64,000 nucleotides of DNA, taken from assembly GCA_024180945.1 (NCBI GenBank), contig JAKSGN010000003.1, positions 1,054,001-1,118,000 on the forward strand. The letters run 5' to 3'. The stretch is from Macrophomina tecta (taxonomy: Eukaryota; Ascomycota; Dothideomycetes; Botryosphaeriales; Botryosphaeriaceae). The translations under genes were made by a program, and so were the position numbers. Positions 54,868 to 64,000 of the stretch are shown here, in pieces. Under the pieces are notes generated by a model. That model saw nothing but the letters and a program-made list of their open reading frames with translations. It ran no database searches and was not told the DNA's origin. Position 1 is the stretch's first letter, and each line of letters begins with the position of its first letter.

Positions 54868-57800
54868 CTAATACTCTGTCCTCTTCTCTTCCTCCCCTAG
54901 GTCGTCATCATCCTCGTGCCCATCCAACTCCGCCTTCGCCTCCTTATTGTACGCGTTCAGTTGGCCCTCAGCCATCGAGTTCGGACCGAGCTGCGACCAC
55001 GCCATGTGGACTGAACTTGCAGCATCAACCGTGGCCTGGTGCTGAAGAGTCTGCTGCTGGGAGTACCCAATGGGGCGGAAAGGGGCAGCGCCAGCCCTCA
55101 AGCCGCGCAACAGCCGCTCAAGCTCCCTCGCCTGCAGGCCGTCCGCATCATCGCCCACTACAGCCCTCTCACCCTTAGACCTCTTCGCCGTCTCTTCTCT
55201 GACCCGCTGCATATAAGCCCATGGCTGAGCCCACCTCTCCCTCCACCTCAGCCTCTCGTCATCCGCCTCTCGCTCGCCCGACAGCACCCTTGCGCGCTCC
55301 ACCGCCTGCGCGACTTCCTGCTGCGCAGCGACGTGCTGCCAGTACCGCGCGAGCCCGGCATTGGCGCCGTCGCGGTTAGCGCGTGACTCGCCGAGGACGC
55401 GCATCTGGTCGAGCCAGGTGCCCCCGCCGGCGCGGGAGGCCGTGGCGCGCTCGGCCTGCTCTTTCCGCACGCGACGCTCGCCGTAGGAGCCGGAGCGCGC
55501 GGGCCAGCCGTCCCAGGCGGGCTTGCGGATCTCGTCAAGCGCGGTGAGCATCTCGGCCTGCCAGCCGCGCATCAGGGGAGGAGAGGCGTCTTGGCCGTTA
55601 TTGTTGTTGCCTCCGGCGGCGCCGATGATGCGGTTGGCGTTGCGGAAGTTGGCGGCGAGGGCACAAGCAATGTTGTTTGACCGAGTCCTCTGCTGGGGGA
55701 GCGGTGCGGTGTTGGTGAGTAAAGGGTCGGCCCTGTGATGCTGGAGAGGAGAGGCGCTCGAGGCTGATGGATTGAAGTGCTGATGGTTTGCAAATCTGCT
55801 TACGGCGGTCTGCGTGTGCGCGAGGAGCTGGAAGGGGCCGCCGGTGCCGGTCTGGGGCAGGCTGTTTTGAGTTTCGTTCGGGGTGTGATTCCTCTGCAAT
55901 AGTGACGTCGACTTGAGGCTGTCGAGGCTCGCATCTATTTTGGTTTTGTTTAGGGATTTTGCGATGGATGTGCCAGAGGCACCTTCATCCAAGCCCAGCG
56001 CAGCCAGCATATCCTTAGTACTATTCCTTGGGTCTTGTATACCCATATCTCCATATTGCCTCATGGCTGCAGCTCCCTTAGCTGTCCTGCGGCGCAGTCG
56101 TTCAGAGGCTGAGAGAATAACAGGCTCGCCCTCAGCGGAACTGATGAACTCAAGCTGGGCCTCTCCCTTGCCGAACTGTTCGCAAAAGCTGTTCCAATAG
56201 CCCAGATCAACACCATTGCCAGCCAAAAGTGGAATATTGCCGCCACGAGAGAAGCGAAGACAGGTGAGCCGCTGCATTTTGTAGACCAAAACGGAGTTCG
56301 TATTGATGTCATCATCAATTGAGAGTCCAGAAACATCCGCTGAATGATCTTGCTGCGCCTCAAAATTACCTGCAACAACGTTAATGCGGCTGAAAGGGCG
56401 CTGGAGAGGTGAGGTGATGCAATAATTCTCCTGCTCCTGCTGCTCGATCGGCGGGGCACCGTCGTTGAAGTTTTGTCTGCTTGCTGTTGCACGCGCCGGA
56501 GCCGCCGCGTTGTACTCAACATGCGCCCGCGCGTCTTTCAGATGCACTCGCCTGTCTTTCTGCAGCGATAGGGGCAGAGGCTGCTGACGTACCTGGACAA
56601 CTTTGGGAGCAAGCGGTTTGCGGCTCGTCAACCTGCCTTGCGAGCCCTTCTCTTGGACAGGGCCGCAGGCCTCTAGAGTCTTCGTCACATGTGCAGAAGG
56701 CCAAGCGATCATCTGCCATGAGTGCTGAGAATTACCACTAGGAACTGGCGCCTCAACCATTGAACCCTGGGCTCCGCGGCGCTTCTTCGAGACGTGGTCT
56801 TCAGCCCTTTCGGTTGCGTCCAGGTCACCCGACCCTCTCTTCTTGCCTCTGTTACCCAGCTGCATCTTCTCGCGGATAAACAGGATGGTCCAGATGTTCG
56901 GGTTTGCATTCGACGTGTCATGATAAGGGCTGCGGTTCATGCTGAGGAGGCTCGCGCTGGCAGGTTCAGTCTCCGGAACGACCTCGCACTCGAACATCTT
57001 CAACTCAGCAACATCATGATTGACAGCGATGGTGAACAATTTAGTCGCCTTCTCTGGCTGCTCACCCGGTGGTACGATGCTGGCGCACGGTATGGTCCTC
57101 GCGGTAACAGAGAGAAGTGAGATCTCGCGCGGCTCTAACAAACGGAGGCCATGGGCACTCTGGCGACCAAAACGGATCCACTGTTCGAAGACCTTTTGGA
57201 GGCCCGGGAAAATGTTGGGCGGAGTTGCAAGCGCTCGAAGCTGGAAGGAGGTCTTTGTAGGGCTGCAAGACTTATGGCCTCTAGGGGCATTGAAGTTGCG
57301 AGAAATGAAAGCATTGGCTGAAACGTCGGTTGGCGTGAATGTCTGGTTACCGTTGAACACTGCACCGCTATCGTTGCGATTCCGACGGGGGTTGAATGGC
57401 TGGCTCTCTGCAGTCTGAGAGGCCTGGAATTGACCTTTAACATTGCACGCTCTGCTGTCCAAGCCAATGTACCCCTCTCCAGGGGCTGCATCCTGGTGAA
57501 GATTATCATGCTTGTGCGAGGAAGGCGGGTTCTCCTGAGAAGAAGGTTTTGGGAACTTGAAGCCAAGTAGATCAGGATGGAAAGTGAGGCTCGAAGGTCT
57601 ATTGTTTCTGGAAGAGTAAGGTATGCGTGTTGGCTCCGAGTGGGATGCCAGCATCTGAGGCATGAGGTCGTCACCCATCAGCTGGGTCATGCTCATGGTT
57701 GCGGCCTGGCGCTGAAGTAATGCACGGCCAACCGGGCCATCGTTGAGGTCAGCACCCCGAGCAATCGTCGACTCGCGACGAGATGGCCGAACAAAGCGCG

Positions 57801-58014
57801 AAGAAAGGACATTAGTAGTAGCAGTAGTGGAAGATGAGACTGGAAGAGTGCTGCACTTCGGCAAGGACGGCGGAGGTGCGAAAGGTTCGTTGACGTCGCT
57901 AAAGCCCAAGATATTCTGCAACGCCGCTGAACGCTCGGTCACTCGCGCGAAGCTGCTTTGGAGGTGTTCTTCATCGACGGCGCACTGCCGCAGAAAGTCG
58001 CGGCCGTTGTGCAT
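54868..58014 (-). CDS. Large hypothetical protein, probably nuclear
   Basis: A single open frame of 1048 residues. I start it at the ATG at 58014 (CCGCCATGC context), because the frame upstream has no ATG. I recognise no catalytic domain. The N-terminus has a helical stretch (DFLRQCAVDEEHLQSSFARV). The protein is mostly polar and Ser/Gln/Asn-rich, with a bipartite-looking basic cluster (KKRGSG...KKRRG) near residue 400 that suggests nuclear import. An IWTILFIREKMQLG segment just before it is the most ordered-looking part. The last 250 residues are Arg/Glu/Ala-rich with probable long helices (GERRVRKEQAERA, RWRERWAQPWAYMQRV), and the acidic end is DGHEDDDDLGEEEKR. A chromatin, transcription or RNA role would fit but is inference. 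There are no membrane segments. The long stop-free frame across 3.1 kb argues strongly for a real gene. Confidence 0.8.
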   Translation of the reverse strand: MHNGRDFLRQCAVDEEHLQSSFARVTERSAALQNILGFSDVNEPFAPPPSLPKCSTLPVSSSTTATTNVLSSRFVRPSRRESTIARGADLNDGPVGRALLQRQAATMSMTQLMGDDLMPQMLASHSEPTRIPYSSRNNRPSSLTFHPDLLGFKFPKPSSQENPPSSHKHDNLHQDAAPGEGYIGLDSRACNVKGQFQASQTAESQPFNPRRNRNDSGAVFNGNQTFTPTDVSANAFISRNFNAPRGHKSCSPTKTSFQLRALATPPNIFPGLQKVFEQWIRFGRQSAHGLRLLEPREISLLSVTARTIPCASIVPPGEQPEKATKLFTIAVNHDVAELKMFECEVVPETEPASASLLSMNRSPYHDTSNANPNIWTILFIREKMQLGNRGKKRGSGDLDATERAEDHVSKKRRGAQGSMVEAPVPSGNSQHSWQMIAWPSAHVTKTLEACGPVQEKGSQGRLTSRKPLAPKVVQVRQQPLPLSLQKDRRVHLKDARAHVEYNAAAPARATASRQNFNDGAPPIEQQEQENYCITSPLQRPFSRINVVAGNFEAQQDHSADVSGLSIDDDINTNSVLVYKMQRLTCLRFSRGGNIPLLAGNGVDLGYWNSFCEQFGKGEAQLEFISSAEGEPVILSASERLRRRTAKGAAAMRQYGDMGIQDPRNSTKDMLAALGLDEGASGTSIAKSLNKTKIDASLDSLKSTSLLQRNHTPNETQNSLPQTGTGGPFQLLAHTQTAVSRFANHQHFNPSASSASPLQHHRADPLLTNTAPLPQQRTRSNNIACALAANFRNANRIIGAAGGNNNNGQDASPPLMRGWQAEMLTALDEIRKPAWDGWPARSGSYGERRVRKEQAERATASRAGGGTWLDQMRVLGESRANRDGANAGLARYWQHVAAQQEVAQAVERARVLSGEREADDERLRWRERWAQPWAYMQRVREETAKRSKGERAVVGDDADGLQARELERLLRGLRAGAAPFRPIGYSQQQTLQHQATVDAASSVHMAWSQLGPNSMAEGQLNAYNKEAKAELDGHEDDDDLGEEEKRTEY

Positions 58015-58835
58015 GGCGGAGGAAGTGCGGTGCTGAAAGCGGAGAGTTGTGACGCGTGGATGAAACAAAGGGTCTGGAAAAGTGAAGGCTGTGAACAGTA
58101 CTCCGCGCAGAAGGAAGAAGGCCGCGGTAGTGGCGTAGTTCTGTGGTCGAGCGAGGAAAACTGGGGAAGATTTTGCAAGACGCGTGTGCCGCAGTGAAGC
58201 AGTAAGATCTTGGCCTTCACTTTCGGCGTGCCGACTTACGCCAGAAGCAGGTGCAGCTGTGAGGCAGAGGCAGAGGCTTCGGTTTCCGGAGTGAGGTAGG
58301 AATAGAACGTTAGGGTTGTCTTTGCTTTGTAGCAGTACTTAATCGGTGTGTTCCAGGCCTCTCGTTGTCCATGTGGTCGTCCCGCGCTTCCTAATCGGGG
58401 ACATGGCTAAATATGGGCGCGGCCCTGTCTACCACGCGACGGTTCGGCGCCCGCTAAGTGATCATTCGAAGAGGGCTCACGTGTACTAGTACGCCGCGCC
58501 ACTCCATTACGACGAGGTGCCTGGCAGTGGAATCCCCGGATGCTCCGAACTCTTGAAATAATATCCGGTGACCACGCTTCAAAGGAATGTACAATCATAC
58601 AAGCGATAAGCACTTAGAACACTCAGTAAGTCTCTTCTCATTAACGTTAGACCTAACGTTGTCATGCATCACTTGGTGTTAGGCAATCGTCACATGGCCC
58701 CAGTAGCGCGAGACATTTTGAGTGGGGCTCGACGTTTAACGTCAGCAACATTATTCATATCCGAGCGTCGAGAAGAAGCTCTGACCGTCTGTACCTTTCA
58801 AGTGCCCTTAATCCAAAATTACAAGACCCAATCAT
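58015..58835. other. Spacer between the large unknown and the epimerase gene
   Basis: About 820 bases with the promoter and leader of the large unknown gene and the 3' flank of the epimerase gene. No other gene was seen. Confidence 0.5.
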
Positions 58836-60285
58836 CTACAGCTCCGCCTTTGCGCAGCCGTAGTTGTCGGCATCTGTTACGGAAAATTTGTAGATAGCCT
58901 CCAAGACATATGGAGGGTCTTCGGGTCCGAAGATTTGCTTCTTGTTGCGCTGCCATTCGGGCTGGTTGATGCCGTCGATGTAGTCTTCGACCTCCATGAC
59001 AACGCAGCCGTACTTCTCGACAACTCGAGGGCGGTCGGGGTCGTCGAAGAAACCTTGCGTGTTCTTAAGAGTAAGGGTTCCTGTGATGGCGTCAGTGAAT
59101 TAATCCCTGGTGGAGGAGCAGCAGCAATGCACAACGCACCATTTTGACCTCCGCAAGAGTAGACCTGGAACGCATCCTGGTCCGTGTAGACATCCACCTT
59201 GATACCCGAGAAGTCACTCGACAGACTGGCCACAGGGCCGTTGGAGCGCCAGTCGTAGGGACCATCCTGAGCACGGTTGACGATGTAGGCATTATCATAG
59301 CCACTGCAGTTGGTGCCGCAGTTTCCCAGAATCTCGGGATCGCTGAAGCTCGTGCCGATTTGCTTTGGGGCACTCCAGAAATCGTTAACTGAACCCTGCT
59401 TGTTAGGGAGGGTGGTGCCATTTGGGATCAAGATGCCGTCAACACCAATGCGCTGGCCGGAATAGGGCAGAGACAGCGTGTGGTTGAGAGCGGTGGCCGT
59501 GTCATTGTTTTGGAAGCCGTCCAGGTTCCAGTACGTCTGAAGAAATGGTCAGAAGATTGATTTCTCAGTCCTTGTTCGAATTGGGATACCCACGTGAGAG
59601 CTGAGCATGATAGGCGTCTTCTTTGTCAGTGCAGTGGCAAGCATCTTCAGATGCCAAGCGTAAGGCGTCACAGTGTAAGTGACGTAACTCTTGACGTCGC
59701 CAGGGAAGCCCATCTCTCCATCGGGGTCGAGCAGAGAAAAGGTGATGGACGTTTCGGTATGGGACTCGACGGTCCAGTTGCGCTGCCAATTTGGTTTAGT
59801 GCTGTTTCAGCGCGAGAAACGCGGGAGGGAAACAAATGCGGGAAGTGAAGACACACCCAGTCCCAGCCATTGGAGCCGCCGTGCAGCGTGTCCAGCCCTC
59901 CATTCTCGTTGAGGTCCGTTTTATACTCGACGCCATCAATCACGAAGGTGCCGTTCTTGATGCGGTTCGCGTAGCGGCCTTTTGCTGGTCAGCCACAACC
60001 GAAGGAGGATACGCCATCGGCGTGAAGCATACCCGGGACGCCGCCAAGATGCGGGTGCAGCTTATCAACGGAATAGTAGCTTGCATTGTCAAATCCCAGC
60101 ACAATGTCACGCTCGAAGCCATTGGTGTCGTTGATGAAGAGATTGGAGATGGAGGCGCCGTAGGGAATGAAGCTGGCGCGGATTCCCTCGGCGGAGATGG
60201 TGTACTTTCCATCGGCGTCCTGTGCGCTGGCCGTGGGGAGCAGCACCGAGGTCGCGACGGCTACGAATGCGCCAAGAGCAATCAT
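58836..60285 (-). CDS. Secreted aldose 1-epimerase (galactose mutarotase)
   Basis: An enzyme that interconverts alpha and beta anomers of hexoses. Five exons, 60285-60033, 59978-59857, 59782-59594, 59536-59140 and 59080-58836, encode 401 residues. The signal peptide is about 21 residues (ends PTASA), so this is an extracellular form. Family motifs are GASISNLFI, GRYANRIKNG (restored across intron 1), LHGGSNGWDW, the catalytic-His region SSHTYWNL (across intron 3) and the late acid residues in VVMEVEDYIDG. Two Cys pairs and several N-glycosylation sites suit secretion. It may support uptake of sugars released outside the cell, for example by secreted glycosidases, but no such gene is adjacent; the GH95 gene is 33 kb away. 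Confidence 0.93.
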
Positions 60286-61210
60286 GATGGCGAGGCTTCC
60301 TTGGGGAGCGGGCTCGGACAGCAGTGTGGCCGGTCAGGGAGGGCCTAAAGGAAGTCGGGGCGCACACAGACTGGAGGGAGGCGGCAGCGGGTCTATGGCA
60401 GCGGCGAGGGCATGGCGGGTCTTATAGCAGCCAGGCGGAGAGCGGCGCATGACCGGTAAGCTGGTAAGACTGGAGCAAGCTCTTGGGCCAATTCCGGGGA
60501 CTGGGCGAGCACCCTGCGGGGAGAGAATGAAGACGGGAAGGATCATCAGGCACGCGGCTACAAAGCGGCGTTTGCGCTGGGATCAAGCTTTGGTGCAACC
60601 CTGTCGCGCAAGCATGTCGGTGAGCCAGCAAGACCGGTGGGCGCATGCGGCGCAAAGGATCCGGCGGGCGGAGAATGGACGAGGCACTTGCGGATAAAGA
60701 GGAGATGAGGAGGCGCGGCACGGCCGATGTCATTGTCTGCGGCAGCGAGCTGGGGAGAAGCTTGGTCAAGCCAGCCGGTGGACGCCTGGGGACGCCCGTT
60801 GCGGGGAAGGCGGCCGGGGGGCTGGGCGAGAGACCGCCGCCCCAATCTCCGCCCCAGCAAGCTCGCCGCGAGTAAACAGCCCACCAGCCTGCGCTCCGCC
60901 GTCCGAGCAGGCATGCGGCGCCGACGACTGCAATACGCAACTGCAGGCGAATGCGATCAAACTAGATTTATGTCGAAGCTTCGCCACCAACACCGCGACG
61001 CCTCCCACCAACCCGGCATGCACCCATGCCCGCTGCCGGTGAACTGCCTCTCACACCACGCTGCAGCTCCCCCGCATTTCGAGGCCCTGTCATGCACACA
61101 GGCTGCGACTGCGGCGCTACGTCCCGCTGACGCCACGCTGCAAGAGCTACTTCCTTGCCTGCAACGTCACACGGTGCATCCTGCATCCTACAAAGCTGCT
61201 GTGCAAGCCC
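60286..61210. other. Spacer between epimerase and resolvase genes
   Basis: About 925 GC-rich bases holding the epimerase promoter and the resolvase 3' end. Open frames on both strands reflect composition. No motif was recognised. Confidence 0.5.
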
Positions 61211-63968
61211 TCACCCGTTGGTCAAGTCGAGCACTTCCACTTCGCTTTGCCTCCAAGCCCGCCGCCTTCCCTGCCTGCCACCTGAAGTCTGGCTGCGTCC
61301 GTCTCCCGTCATGTCCAAGACATCCGCGCTTGACGCATCCACCAGTTTCCAACTGCCTTGGAGACTCTCTCGCAGTCTAATCACCTGCTTCTTCGCTGTT
61401 CGCTTCGCAGGCGTACCGACACTTCCAGTACTTCTAGCATCTTTGTCACTTGAGGCCCGGAGACGAGCATTGTTCTCCGCACTCTCCTCCACCCCACCAA
61501 CGATAGTCCGGTGATGTCTTGGAGAACGTCGCAAGTCCGTAGTCCCCTGCACCACCACGTTTGACTGAGAACCATCATGTTGCCGTGGCGAACGACGCAG
61601 TCCAGGCGACATTCCAAGCCGTGTTGACCGTGCTGCTGTAATCGATGGCGCCCCCTTGACTCCACGCTTCATTCCTGTATTTGCCGGGCGTGTGCCTCTG
61701 TTTCCTGAGCTGATCTGAAGAGAGCCACCTCCTGGATGCCTGCTCTTCTCATGCGCCTGACTGTTTCGTACAGCTTCGGAGAGTCCGCGGACTTGTGAAG
61801 ATGGTTCTGGCTCCATATTTGAGTGGCGCCATGTATTGGAACCCCAATCCTCGGGCACGTTGGGGGACGAGTGGCTAAGGTCCAGTTCTTCCACCTCCTC
61901 AGCTCCAGGTGTCGCACGTCTATGCATTCCCAAAAAAGACGCATGCCGTCCTTCGGAGGAGGCGTTGTTACTCTTCGACAAGCCAAGCGACTCCTGGAGC
62001 GTCATTTGCCGCTTCGACGGCGAGACATCCTCGGTCTTCTTCTTCTTCTTCTTCTTCTTCTGCTGCTGCTGTCGCCTCCTAGACGGTGTGCTGGGTTTGG
62101 TATCTCGTGAAGAGTTTGTTGTTCGAGCAGCCTTCTGTGCGTTCAGAATTGGCTGGTGGGAGGATGTTGATTCGCCTGTCGATCCAAGCGTCGTCGATGT
62201 AAAAAGATCTCCAGCCATTGGAGAGGTCTGGGACGTACAAGACACATGCCCATGTTGACTGGGCAGCGCATCTGCACAATTACCAGGCGATGTCTGGGAG
62301 CGCCTCAGTGTACGAATTCGTTTGGTAATATTCGGCGAGCGATAATGCTCGTCCAGCTTCTCGGCCGGTAGGTGCGACCCCTGGCAAGGCGTCTCTGGGG
62401 ATGACAGTATGTCGATGATGACGGGCGCTTTCATTACTACTGAATGTGAATCCGGGCGACTTGAGGTCTTGAACGTGGCTCTACTGGATGAAGCCATGGG
62501 TGCCTCGCCTAGTTCCAGCTCAAGTCCCTCTGATGTCCGGGAGAGATCCACTCTGTCGATGCTGGGAGATCGACGCTTTGCTAATGGCAGTCCTGCATTG
62601 GCCTTTGTAATCCTCGTAAAGCTATCCATAGCGCCCTTCTGCATGCCACCGGTGGTCTTTTTGGGAGCACGAGGCTTGGTGACCTTGGCGGGTTTAGGGG
62701 CAGTCTTCCGGCGCTGTTTCTCTTCCCAGTCTTGAACAGTAAGCGGTGCACCAATCTTGACAAGCGTCTCGAATATCCAAATCTTGTCCAAATGGGTGGG
62801 ATCGTACAGGTACGGTCCACGTTTCTTCGGCGCCTCGCCATCGCAGTTGCCAGCTAGGGCCATCTCTTCCTCCTCATCTTCGTCCTCGCTAGGCTCATCG
62901 TCCGGCTCCTCCGCGTCCAGGTCAATGTTTACAATATCAATTGGAGAAAATGCCACACGCAGTTCGGGGGTGTTATCGGTCGAGGGATGCTGGCGAGTTC
63001 CGTGAATACTCGTCACCAGCTTTCCTTCTTCAGCTTCAATAACGTCAGGATCCTCAGATAACCGTCCTTCGGCAGCAGCTTGGCCGCGCATACGCAAATG
63101 CCGGACCAGGAGAGCGGGGGCAAGGTTGCGGATGAATTTCTTCGCTCCTGTAACCTTCACCCACTCGAAAGCGTCTGCCGTAAAGGTCCGTAATCCGGCA
63201 AAATTCAGGTCCTGGTCCCAGCGGAGGTTTCTCTTCAATCTCTCCAGAGCTTCCGGCGACGAAATTGCCGGGCTGACATAGTAACCTAAGATGTCTGCGC
63301 GCGGGAAGTCTTCTGGAACGGACAAAGTGCCATGCTTTCGCTTGAAGAACTTGCTTTCGTTAGTGCGAAGCTCGCGCGCAAGATCCTCCCGCCACGCTTG
63401 CAGGGCAGCCGTGTCCTTCTTCTTGATGGCACATAGCCTGTGGCCGAAGCCAGCACGAGCGGCCTCACAGGCAGTCTTAGGCCCGCAGCCGGGAATTCCC
63501 TCAGGCAAATAATCACCTCCGCTCATGAGTGCGACCAGTATCATCCCTTCCCTATCCAGGCCCGAAGGGCCCGACTTCGTTTTCCCGGCGTCGTACACAT
63601 TGACGTGCGTGGGAACTTTGCTGGATTTCTGTTCCGGAGACCAGTTGCGCAGGGTGATGCGGCTCCCAAACATAAGGGTGTCGACATCCTCGCTGAGCAC
63701 AACATCCACGATCCCTTCCCTCTGTAGCAGTGCACACTCTGCCTCAGCTTCTCCGGGCGCGATATGGAACGGGAATCCGAATTGTTTCAAGAGCTGCTTC
63801 GCGAGGAACTCGGGAATCGAGGCGACATTGGGGCCGGTTCGCTTATTGCGCTTGAATGGCGGTTTATTTGGGCCATCGAAGACGAACAGAGGGTGGATGG
63901 ACAGAGATATCAGGCGCAGCAGACGGTAGTAGAAGGTACGAAGGGCAGGGTTTGTACCGCCTTGGAAG
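61211..63968 (-). CDS. YEN1: Holliday junction resolvase Yen1/GEN1-like (5' end outside window)
   Basis: A structure-specific nuclease of the XPG/FEN1 superfamily that cuts Holliday junctions and replication intermediates in the nucleus. The visible part is one exon of about 919 codons, entered through a CCCAG acceptor at 63969. The 5' exon with the start codon lies beyond the right edge. Present are part of the N-terminal nuclease region (ALRTFYYRLLRL, HPLFVFDGPNKP), the internal nuclease motifs GEAEAECALLQ and SEDVDTLMFG with acidic metal ligands, and the helix-hairpin-helix GGDYLPEGIPGCGPKTA. A chromodomain-like/acidic region (DEPSEDEDEEEEMAL) follows. The C-terminal 450 residues are disordered, with a poly-Gln/poly-Lys tract and Ser/Thr-Pro sites, as expected for a cell-cycle-regulated Yen1 (inference). 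Confidence 0.93.
62034..62070 (-). repeat. TTC/TGC trinucleotide tract in the resolvase gene
   Basis: About nine TTC units followed by about three to four TGC units, read on the coding strand as a Gln run then a Lys run (QQQQ then K9). The tract lies in frame in the disordered C-terminal part and is likely length-variable. The basic run sits beside SPSKR and could act in nuclear import or DNA contact (inference). Confidence 0.85.
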
Positions 63969-64000
63969 CTGGGGTCAGTGGAGAGGCTATGGCAAGAACA

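Noticed and set aside
1..64000. CRISPR arrays, bacterial operons, riboswitches, rRNA genes
   Set aside because: None seen. The window is eukaryotic, and no regularly spaced repeats or rRNA-like sequence occur.

Overview
The window is nuclear DNA of a filamentous ascomycete (Pezizomycotina). The evidence is many genes with short GT-AG introns (about 43-110 bases), a wide spread of gene spacing, a Zn2Cys6-like/homeodomain transcription factor, an Egh16-like secreted protein, an LsdA/Rds1-like protein, a GH95 fucosidase, and one AT-rich transposon relic whose stop codons look like C-to-T (RIP-type) changes. Dothideomycetes is my guess for the class; the sequence does not prove it. Gene models were joined by hand from reading frames, splice sites and family motifs. 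Every multi-exon model below keeps frame from start to stop.

Layout, left to right. 1.8-13.6 kb holds housekeeping and regulatory genes: acetyl-CoA acetyltransferase, a UshA-type 5'-nucleotidase, a three-domain transcription factor, a class II aldolase/adducin protein and a conserved unknown. 15.3-21.7 kb, all on the + strand, holds a large histidine-phosphatase (phosphoglycerate mutase fold) protein, the GPI-anchor transamidase Gpi8 and a secreted Egh16-like protein with a low-complexity tail. 23-29 kb holds a secreted GH95 alpha-fucosidase, a degraded Tc1/mariner island and an AIF-like FAD oxidoreductase. 29.9-33.6 kb holds a 1168-residue fusion of RNA-end-processing domains (2H phosphoesterase, endonuclease/exonuclease/phosphatase, nucleotidyltransferase, MJ1316/DUF504). 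36.5-42.8 kb holds an LsdA/Rds1-like ferritin-like protein, an FAD-dependent amine/amino-acid oxidase and an enoyl-CoA hydratase. 44.2-47.5 kb holds a 1000-residue protein that joins an NRPS-type adenylation domain directly to a ferric-reductase-like membrane flavoprotein. 47.5-53.2 kb is gene-poor, with at most one fragmentary membrane-protein reading frame. 53.2-54.4 kb carries a broken lectin-like membrane protein gene. 54.9-64 kb, all on the - strand, holds a large nuclear-looking unknown, a secreted aldose 1-epimerase and the 3' part of a Yen1/GEN1 Holliday-junction resolvase that runs off the right edge.

The genes do not form one obvious cluster. The window reads as ordinary fungal chromosome in which unrelated housekeeping genes sit beside a few lineage-specific or secreted ones. 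The two most interesting systems are the RNA-repair-like fusion and the adenylation/membrane-flavoprotein fusion. Both architectures may be known in fungal genomes, but their substrates cannot be read from the sequence.
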